Origin: JBEVEP01 sp040512755 | Lineage (GTDB): Bacteria > Pseudomonadota > Alphaproteobacteria > Rhizobiales > Rhizobiaceae | Assembly (NCBI GenBank): GCA_040512755.1 | Contig: JBEVEP010000303.1 | Coordinates: 1-17,012 of the forward strand | DNA: 17,012 nt | Reading direction: 5' to 3' | Shown: piece after piece, positions 11,839 to 17,012 of the stretch | Numbering within the stretch: the first letter of the stretch is position 1 | How the letters are laid out: every line of letters begins with the position of its first letter | Position numbers and translations under genes: made by a program | Notes under the pieces: model-generated | Told to the model about the DNA's origin: nothing | Databases searched by the model: none | Seen by the model: only the letters and a program-made list of their open reading frames with translations

Positions 11839-12987
11839 GTGTGGTGGTCAAAGACGAGGTGCAAATTGAAACGTGCTCTTTTACTGCCGGTTCTGCTGCT
11901 TGGCGTAGAACCGGCGCATGCGGTCGTCGCGGGTGGCATGGTTTCGACTACGAGAACGTGGCCAGAAACGGCAAACGGCTATGATGATATGGCGTGGTTT
12001 ATCCAGATTGTTAAAGAGCCGGGTTTCAATGGAAGGACTTTTTGGGCCCACCAGTACTGGTTCAAAAACGGAAATGGCGGATATCTGGGGCTGCAGGCGC
12101 GAAACGGAAACGACAAATATTTCAATTTCTCGATGTCGCATGCCATCGGGTGGGTGAACGGGCCATTTTCAAACTGCCGCCACTTTTCGCATGAGGGCGT
12201 CGGCGTGCAGTGCGACATCAGGTATCCTTGGCGCGCGGGTGTGAAATATGAACAGAGGCTCATCAAAACTGGTTCCAGCAAGTGGACGGCCTATATCAAG
12301 GATCTGTCCAGCGGCGTTGAAACGCTGGTTGCGACAATCGTGGTTCCATCAACCTGGGGTGGGCTGCAAGCGCGCTCTGCGGAATTCCTGGAGGATTTTG
12401 CCCAAGGCGCAGATCAGCATGAATCGTGCAGCGAGGTACCTGCCACTACCGCCGTGTACTATCAGCCGAAAGTCAATAACGGATCGCTGCCCAGCTCTCA
12501 AACGACGGCCTATACCTATGGTGTCTGTCATGCTGTTGCCCGCGTATCCTGCACGGCTGACCAGGATTGCATCGCCTACGGAAACACTCCAGCAAACGCT
12601 ACGCCGTTCCTGGTGAAGAATACCTCTTCGTCCTATTGCCTTGATCTTCTCGGTGGCGGCGAACAGGCGGGACTAGGGACCTGCGCGCAAAATGACAACC
12701 AGAAGGCCACGGAGACTGAATACAGTCAGTGGACCCTGCGAACCGCGAACCAATGCCTGGAAGCGGTTGAGACGCGCGACGTTCGCCTGGCTTCATGCAA
12801 TGCGAGTTCCGCCCAGCGATGGTTGTGGCTTCCTATGGATTCCGCAGTCTACAATATTGGAACCGGCGAATGTCTTGAACCGACGGGTGATGCAGGCCTG
12901 AATGCTCCGCTGCGGACGCATCAGTGCCTGTCCAACGATCTCCAGAAGTGGGAAAGAACTCCACATGAAAAGGGGGGCGCCGGGTAG
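11839..12987 (+). CDS. Secreted DUF3472-like protein with C-terminal ricin-type beta-trefoil lectin domain
   Basis: Predicted exported protein of 382 residues. It starts with a classic signal peptide: basic residues (KTRCKLKR), a leucine-rich core and a cleavage site after Ala-His-Ala (residue 28). The first mature domain, about 35-200, resembles DUF3472 (features include GYLGLQ, the RYPWRAGVKYE segment and KWTAYIKDLSSG). The second, about 255-378, is a ricin-B-type trefoil with three QxW-like motifs (SQWTL, AQRWLW, LQKWER) and paired cysteines, so it probably binds a glycan. I chose GTG 11839 because AGGAGG lies 6 bases upstream and the signal peptide begins there; the frame is open 22 residues further. 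The DUF3472 role is unknown. The gene is monocistronic, with its own terminator. Confidence 0.85.
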   Translation: MWWSKTRCKLKRALLLPVLLLGVEPAHAVVAGGMVSTTRTWPETANGYDDMAWFIQIVKEPGFNGRTFWAHQYWFKNGNGGYLGLQARNGNDKYFNFSMSHAIGWVNGPFSNCRHFSHEGVGVQCDIRYPWRAGVKYEQRLIKTGSSKWTAYIKDLSSGVETLVATIVVPSTWGGLQARSAEFLEDFAQGADQHESCSEVPATTAVYYQPKVNNGSLPSSQTTAYTYGVCHAVARVSCTADQDCIAYGNTPANATPFLVKNTSSSYCLDLLGGGEQAGLGTCAQNDNQKATETEYSQWTLRTANQCLEAVETRDVRLASCNASSAQRWLWLPMDSAVYNIGTGECLEPTGDAGLNAPLRTHQCLSNDLQKWERTPHEKGGAG

Positions 12988-13006
12988 GCCCCGGCGCCCG
13001 CTTTCT
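12975..13006 (+). terminator. Strong, probably bidirectional intrinsic terminator overlapping the lectin stop codon
   Basis: GGGCGCCGGG (12975-12984) pairs perfectly with CCCGGCGCCC (12990-12999) around a 5-base loop that contains the lectin gene's TAG stop; CTTTCTT follows. On the minus strand the same stem is followed by CCCTTTT, so it could also end the convergent MarR transcript. Confidence 0.85.
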
Positions 13007-13034
13007 TGCGCTGGGCCGATCGCGCCTCGCCCGT

Positions 13035-13520
13035 TCATCTGCGCGGCAGGAGCGCGGCCTCCAGTGCATTCAATCCCTGCAGAACCGACTTGCCTTGCGC
13101 AGGGCTCATCCTTGCCAGCAGATCGGCTTCATACGCCTTCGCCAGAGGCGCCAGCTCGCGATACACTGCTTCGCCAACCCTGGTCAGCGTCAGATGCTCG
13201 ATCCGGCGGTCCGTCGTGTTCCGCCTGCGTGTCAGCCATTTTCGCCGCTCCAGTTCGGCGACCGCGCGCGAGACCTTGGTCTTGTGCATTGCCGATTGCT
13301 CGCCCACGGCCTTGGCGGTCATTGTCCCGTTCTGTCCCAGCCCTGCCAGCGTGCGCCATTGCGGCCGCGTCAGTCCGTAGCGCTCGCGATAGGTTTTCGC
13401 GAATTCGCGGCTGATCGCGTCGGCCAGGCGATTGAGCCGGTAGGGCAGGAATGTCTCAAGGGTCAGTTTTTGATCATCCGCCGCGAGGTCATCTGGATTC
13501 GCCATGGCTGGAATGCCCAT
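13035..13520 (-). CDS. MarR-family transcriptional regulator
   Basis: A dimeric winged-helix regulator of 161 residues, likely controlling the divergent homogentisate operon in response to an aromatic or acid ligand. The winged helix covers about 49-118: LTRPQWRTLAGLGQNG, a recognition helix around MHKTKVSRAVAELERR (78-93), and a basic wing with the family-typical DRR (104-106) followed by EHLTLTRVGEAVY. Flanking helices form the dimer interface. Two starts are possible, ATG 13520 and ATG 13505; neither has a good Shine-Dalgarno, and the shorter form (MANPDD) is equally credible. A direct repeat sits just upstream (13528-13548), consistent with autoregulation. In many bacteria homogentisate genes are controlled by an adjacent regulator; the pairing here is inferred from orientation. 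Confidence 0.9.
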   Translation of the reverse strand: MGIPAMANPDDLAADDQKLTLETFLPYRLNRLADAISREFAKTYRERYGLTRPQWRTLAGLGQNGTMTAKAVGEQSAMHKTKVSRAVAELERRKWLTRRRNTTDRRIEHLTLTRVGEAVYRELAPLAKAYEADLLARMSPAQGKSVLQGLNALEAALLPRR

Positions 13521-13527
13521 GTTGATA

Positions 13528-13548
13528 GTTACATTTTCGATGGTTACA
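13528..13548. promoter_or_regulatory. Candidate MarR operator: direct repeat GTTACA, 15-bp period
   Basis: GTTACA occurs at 13528-13533 and 13543-13548, with a partial palindrome CATTT/AAATG (13532-13536 and 13548-13552) overlapping. It lies 8 bases upstream of the MarR start and about 150 bases upstream of hmgA. Position and sequence suit an operator for the divergent pair; binding is unproven. Confidence 0.4.
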
Positions 13549-13570
13549 AATGAAACGAATTTACGTCAAC

Positions 13571-13685
13571 GGGAGCAGTTCCAGGAAAAATGGAACCGGT
13601 TTCCGTCCGGAATTGCGTCAAAACAACGGGAGCAATTCCAGGAAAAGTGGAACCGGTTTTCCGTCCGGAATTGCGTCAAAACAAC
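13571..13685 (+). repeat. Two tandem copies of a 57-58-bp palindromic intergenic element
   Basis: Copy 1 is 13571-13627 (57 bases) and copy 2 is 13628-13685 (58 bases). They differ at only a few positions, including one T in the GGTTT(T)CC run. Copy 2 folds through AATTCC (13634-13639) with GGAATT (13667-13672) and GGAAAA (13641-13646) with TTTTCC (13657-13662). The segment GGAATTGCGTCAAAACAAC resembles a dispersed intergenic repeat that I recall from Mesorhizobium and related genomes; this is from memory. A degenerate third end (TTACGTCAAC) precedes copy 1. The pair occupies most of the hmgA leader and contains no stop in the hmgA frame. Confidence 0.85.
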
Positions 13686-13699
13686 GAAAGCAGGACGCC

Positions 13700-15013
13700 A
13701 TGGAACGTTCCTACATGCCCGGCTTTGGCAACGACTTCGAAACGGAGGCGCTGCCCGGCGCGCTGCCGCAGGGCCAGAATTCGCCCCAACGGCCTGCCTA
13801 TGGCCTTTATGCGGAGCAGCTTTCTGGATCGCCTTTCACCGCGCCGCGCGGCGCCAATGAGCGGTCATGGCTTTATCGGATTCGGCCGAGCGTAAAGCAT
13901 ACGGCGCGCTTCAGGTCCGCCGCTTACAAGGATTGGAAATCGGCGCCCAATATCGGCGACCATGAGCTGGCGCTTGGCCAGCTCCGCTGGAACCCGCTGC
14001 CGATGCCCAATGTGGAAACGGATTTCCTCGCCGGCATCCGCACCATGACGACTGCCGGCGATGTCTACACACAGGTCGGCATGGCCGCTCATATCTATGT
14101 CGCCAACACGTCGATGGTGGACGACCATTTCTTCAATGCCGACAGCGAGATGCTGATCGTGCCGCAGGAAGGCGGCATCCGGGTGCTCACCGAAATGGGC
14201 GTCATGGACGTCACGCCGGGAGAGATATGCATTCTCCCGCGCGGCATGGTCTTCAAGGTCGAACTGATCGACGGGCCGGTGCGCGGCTACATCTGCGAGA
14301 ACTACGGCGCCAAGTTCACTTTGCCCGACCGTGGCCCGATCGGCGCCAACTGCCTTGCCAATCCGCGCGACTTCAAGACGCCGGTCGCATGGTTCGAGGA
14401 GAAGGAGACTCCCTGCCGCCTTATCGTCAAATGGTGCGGCCAGTTCCATGTGACCGAAATCGGCCATTCGCCGCTCGACGTCGTGGCCTGGCACGGCAAC
14501 TACGCGCCCTACAAATACGACCTTTCGACCTTCTCGCCTGTCGGAGCGATCCTGTTCGATCATCCCGACCCGTCGATTTTCACCGTGCTGACCGCGCCTT
14601 CGGGCGAGGAGGGCACGGCCAATGTCGACTTCGTCATCTTCCCGCCGCGCTGGCTGGTGGCGGAACACACATTCCGCCCGCCCTGGTACCACAGGAATGT
14701 GATGAGCGAGTTCATGGGGCTGATCCACGGCAAGTATGACGCCAAGGAAGAAGGCTTCGCGCCGGGCGGCATCAGCCTGCACAATATGATGCTGGCGCAC
14801 GGGCCGGACGCCGATGGCTACCTCAAGGCGACCAGCGTCGACCTGAAGCCGGTGAAGCTCGACAATACGATGGCGTTTATGTTCGAGACGCGCTTTCCGC
14901 AGATGCTGACGCGCTATGCCGCCGAACTGGAGACCCGCCAGGACAACTACATCGAGTGCTGGTCAGGGCTCAGGAAGCACTTTAATGGAACCAAAGAGGG
15001 CGACTGGTCTTGA
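13700..15013 (+). CDS. hmgA: Homogentisate 1,2-dioxygenase
   Basis: Cytosolic Fe(II) enzyme that opens the aromatic ring of homogentisate with O2 to give 4-maleylacetoacetate, the central step in tyrosine and phenylalanine breakdown. The 437-residue length fits the family (human 445). By alignment to human HGD, the metal ligands are His331 and Glu337 (YHRNVMSEF) and His367 (LAHGPD); His361 (SLH) and the catalytic base His288 (FDHPDPSIF) are also present. The N-terminus MERSYMPGFGNDFETEA is the conserved family start, with AGGA 4 bases before ATG 13700. The frame is open upstream to ATG 13550, but those 50 extra residues are translated from the palindromic repeats and are not credible. First gene of an operon with the DUF1428, FAH and DinB genes, divergent from MarR. 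Confidence 0.98.
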   Translation: MERSYMPGFGNDFETEALPGALPQGQNSPQRPAYGLYAEQLSGSPFTAPRGANERSWLYRIRPSVKHTARFRSAAYKDWKSAPNIGDHELALGQLRWNPLPMPNVETDFLAGIRTMTTAGDVYTQVGMAAHIYVANTSMVDDHFFNADSEMLIVPQEGGIRVLTEMGVMDVTPGEICILPRGMVFKVELIDGPVRGYICENYGAKFTLPDRGPIGANCLANPRDFKTPVAWFEEKETPCRLIVKWCGQFHVTEIGHSPLDVVAWHGNYAPYKYDLSTFSPVGAILFDHPDPSIFTVLTAPSGEEGTANVDFVIFPPRWLVAEHTFRPPWYHRNVMSEFMGLIHGKYDAKEEGFAPGGISLHNMMLAHGPDADGYLKATSVDLKPVKLDNTMAFMFETRFPQMLTRYAAELETRQDNYIECWSGLRKHFNGTKEGDWS

Positions 15014-15055
15014 TCTTCGGTGCGGGCGGCAGCAACCTCTGATAGGAGTCGAGTC

Positions 15056-15409
15056 ATGAGTTATATCGACGGCTTTGTCGTGCCCGTGCCGAAAGCACAT
15101 ATCGCGAAATACAAGGACATGGCGAATCTTGCCGGGAAAGTCTGGATGGAGCACGGAGCCCTGTCCTATGTCGAGGCGATCGCCGACGATGCGCCCTATG
15201 GCGAGGTGACGTCCTTTCCGCGCTCGGTAAACCAGAAGGACGACGAGACGGTCGCTTTTTCCTATGTCACCTACAAGTCGCGTGAGCACCGCGACGAGGT
15301 GCTGAAAAAGGTGATGGAAGACCCGCGCCTGCAGCCGCAAATGCAGGACAAGACCTTCGACATGAGCCGCATGATCTATGGCGGTTTCCAGGCATTCCTA
15401 GAACTCTAA
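15056..15409 (+). CDS. DUF1428 family protein
   Basis: A 117-residue soluble protein of the DUF1428 (YbaA-like) family, typically a small ferredoxin-like, dimeric alpha/beta fold. It begins SYIDGFVVPVPKAHIAKYK and contains the conserved central portion around FPRSVNQKDDETVAFSYV and FDMSRMIYGGF near the end. The ATG at 15056 has TAGGAG 7 bases upstream; a GTG at 15020 would add 12 residues without support. The gene sits 42 bases after hmgA and 12 before the FAH gene, so it is co-transcribed. The biochemical role of the family is not established; placement between two homogentisate enzymes suggests an accessory function in that pathway, which is inference. Confidence 0.9.
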   Translation: MSYIDGFVVPVPKAHIAKYKDMANLAGKVWMEHGALSYVEAIADDAPYGEVTSFPRSVNQKDDETVAFSYVTYKSREHRDEVLKKVMEDPRLQPQMQDKTFDMSRMIYGGFQAFLEL

Positions 15410-15421
15410 GAGAGAGGCTTC

Positions 15422-16432
15422 ATGAAACTTGCGACATTGAGGAATGGAACTCGCGACGGCAGGCTCGTGGTCGTCTCACGAGACCTTACGCGTTACACAG
15501 ACGCCTCATTCCTCGTGCCGACGGTGCAGGCGGCGCTCGACAATTGGGAGCGCATTGCGCCGCACCTCACCGCCCTGTCCGAATCGCTTGAGCATGGTGC
15601 GGTGCCTTCGTCGCGGTTTCATGAGCATGACGCCCATTCGCCGCTGCCGCGCGCCTACCAGTGGGCGGACGGTTCCGCCTACGTCAACCATGTCGAGCTT
15701 GTGCGCAAGGCGCGCGGCGCGGAAATGCCCGAGAGTTTCTGGACCGACCCTCTCATGTACCAGGGCGGTTCCGATTCCTTCGTCGCGCCGCGCGATCCGA
15801 TCCGCGTGGCCGACGAGGGCTGGGGCGTCGACATGGAAGGCGAGGTTGCGGTGATCACGGGCGACGTGGCCGCCGGCGCCACGCCGAAGCAAGCCCGCGA
15901 GGCGGTCCGCCTCATCATGCTGGTCAACGATGTCTCACTACGCGGGCTGGTCCCGGCTGAACTCGCCAAGGGTTTCGGCTTCTTCCAGTCGAAGCCTTCC
16001 TCTGCCTTTTCGCCAGTCGCCGTCACACCCGATGAACTGGGCGATGCCTGGGACGGCGGCAAGGTGCATCTGCCGCTCGCCGTCGATCTCAACGGCAAGC
16101 CGTTTGGACGGGCCAACGCCGGCCTCGACATGACCTTTGACTTCCCAACATTGATTGCTCACGCCGCGAAGACCCGGCCGCTCGCCGCCGGTACGATCAT
16201 CGGCTCGGGCACGGTTTCCAACAAGCTCGACGGCGGACCGGGAAAACCGGTCGGGGAGGGCGGTGTCGGCTACTCCTGCATTGCCGAATTGCGGACCATA
16301 GAGACCATCGCGCGGGGTGAACCGAAAACGCCGTTCCTGCGCTTCGGTGATACCGTGCGGATCGAGATGAAGAACAAGGCCGGCCATTCGATCTTCGGCG
16401 CAATCGAGCAGACGGTTACGGGATACGCGTAG
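15422..16432 (+). CDS. Fumarylacetoacetate hydrolase family protein, likely fumarylacetoacetase
   Basis: Likely hydrolyses 4-fumarylacetoacetate to fumarate and acetoacetate, the last step after hmgA and isomerisation. The 336-residue form is shorter than eukaryotic fumarylacetoacetase (about 420) and matches the bacterial FAH-family members found beside hmgA. The metal site is visible: Asp137-Met-Glu139-Gly-Glu141 and Asp170 in LVNDVSLR, with Asp118 (GGSDSF) a possible further ligand. Other family signatures are KPSSAFSPVAVTPDELG (191-207) and GTIIGSGTVSNK (257-268). The start at ATG 15422 has GAGAGG 4 bases upstream and follows the DUF1428 stop by 12 bases. The exact substrate within the FAH superfamily is assigned from context. 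Confidence 0.92.
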   Translation: MKLATLRNGTRDGRLVVVSRDLTRYTDASFLVPTVQAALDNWERIAPHLTALSESLEHGAVPSSRFHEHDAHSPLPRAYQWADGSAYVNHVELVRKARGAEMPESFWTDPLMYQGGSDSFVAPRDPIRVADEGWGVDMEGEVAVITGDVAAGATPKQAREAVRLIMLVNDVSLRGLVPAELAKGFGFFQSKPSSAFSPVAVTPDELGDAWDGGKVHLPLAVDLNGKPFGRANAGLDMTFDFPTLIAHAAKTRPLAAGTIIGSGTVSNKLDGGPGKPVGEGGVGYSCIAELRTIETIARGEPKTPFLRFGDTVRIEMKNKAGHSIFGAIEQTVTGYA

Positions 16433-16493
16433 CACCTTGTTCTGATCGCGGCTGAGGATCGAACCGTCGTTTCCGCTTCAGGGTAGGCGCGAC

Positions 16494-17012
16494 ATGGACG
16501 ATCTATTGAAGCATTTCCGCAGGATGGCGCGGAACAACCTCTGGTCAAACGACCGGCTCTATCGCGCCGTCCTTGCGCTCAACCCCGGTGAGTTCGAGGC
16601 GGCGCGGACGAGCTTCTTCCCGTCGATCAAGGCCACGCTCAACCACATCTTCTCGGTCGACCTGTTCTACTTCGATGCCCTGGAGGAGGGCGGCCGGGGC
16701 CTGCGCGTCTTTGACGAGCACCCCGACATCGACGACCCTGCCAGGCTCGCCAGCGCCCAGGCGGAGTTCGACCGTCGTCTCGTCGCATTTTGCGATGGTC
16801 TGGCGGCTGCTGATCTCGACCGCCGCGTCATGACGGACCGGGGCGACGAAGGCATGATCCCCGAGCGCATCGGCGATCTGCTCGCGCATCTCTTCCTTCA
16901 CCAGATCCATCACCGCGGGCAGGTTCACGCAATGCTGTCGGGAACATCGGTGAAGCCCCCGCAGCTCGACGAGTTTTTCCTCGACTACGACATTCCGCTC
17001 CGCCGTGACGAA
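16494..17012 (+). CDS. DinB family protein (partial, C-terminus outside window)
   Basis: 173 residues are in the window with no stop reached. The fold is a four-helix bundle of the DinB/DUF664 type, with a candidate metal site formed by His51 (LNHIFSVDLF) and His136/His140 in HLFLHQIHHRGQVHAML (132-148), the typical HxxxH element. The DinB superfamily includes thiol-dependent transferases and the mycothiol-dependent maleylpyruvate isomerase. It lies 61 bases after the FAH gene on the same strand, where the maleylacetoacetate isomerase gene of this pathway often sits. The start ATG 16494 has AGGG and TAGG upstream. The family assignment is good; an isomerase role is speculative. Confidence 0.88.
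   Translation, partial: MDDLLKHFRRMARNNLWSNDRLYRAVLALNPGEFEAARTSFFPSIKATLNHIFSVDLFYFDALEEGGRGLRVFDEHPDIDDPARLASAQAEFDRRLVAFCDGLAAADLDRRVMTDRGDEGMIPERIGDLLAHLFLHQIHHRGQVHAMLSGTSVKPPQLDEFFLDYDIPLRRDE

Noticed and set aside
13550..13699. A 50-residue N-terminal extension of hmgA.
   Set aside because: It is translated from tandem intergenic repeats; conserved HmgA proteins begin at the MERSYMPGFGNDFETEA segment encoded from 13700.
13865..14800. A 311-codon minus-strand frame inside hmgA.
   Set aside because: It is the antisense shadow of a firmly identified dioxygenase.

Overview
The window looks like a high-GC alphaproteobacterial chromosome, most likely Hyphomicrobiales (Rhizobiales) close to Mesorhizobium. 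This rests on the PrtD-type exporter with a giant RTX peroxidase, the divergent MarR / homogentisate operon, and a palindromic intergenic repeat (13571-13685) of a kind I remember from rhizobial genomes. Genus is an inference only; no rRNA or tRNA gene is visible.

Left half (1-9529). One giant minus-strand gene (773-8998) encodes a secreted protein of about 2741 residues. It has an N-terminal animal-type heme peroxidase domain with its catalytic residues in place, then several blocks of RTX calcium-binding nonapeptides, an embedded beta-rich domain, a 51-residue Asp/His tract and an RTX-type C-terminal secretion signal. Downstream on the same strand, after a strong intergenic hairpin, begins a type I secretion ABC exporter of the PrtD family (1-674, cut by the window edge). 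Substrate gene followed by exporter gene suggests a dedicated export pair. The architecture resembles the MopA-type Mn(II)-oxidising peroxidases, but the substrate cannot be read from sequence. A roughly 530-base divergent region (8999-9529) separates it from a plus-strand NarL/LuxR response regulator (9530-10195) and holds a 13-bp palindrome and other repeats that could be operators.

Middle (10196-12987). A GT4-like glycosyltransferase (10494-11453) with an uncertain TTG start is followed by a 385-base non-coding stretch with nested hairpins. Then comes a secreted two-domain protein (11839-12987): signal peptide, DUF3472-like domain and ricin-type beta-trefoil. This section reads as lower in GC than its flanks and looks accessory. 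A strong terminator overlaps the stop codon of the lectin gene.

Right (13035-17012). A minus-strand MarR regulator is divergent from a plus-strand operon: hmgA (homogentisate 1,2-dioxygenase), a DUF1428 protein, a fumarylacetoacetase-family hydrolase, and a DinB-family protein cut by the window end. These are the ring-cleavage and final hydrolysis steps of tyrosine / phenylalanine / homogentisate breakdown. The isomerase between them is not in the window, and the DinB protein is a speculative candidate. MarR most likely controls the operon from the 179-base divergent region, which carries a direct-repeat operator candidate and two tandem palindromic elements that keep the hmgA frame open and mask its true start.
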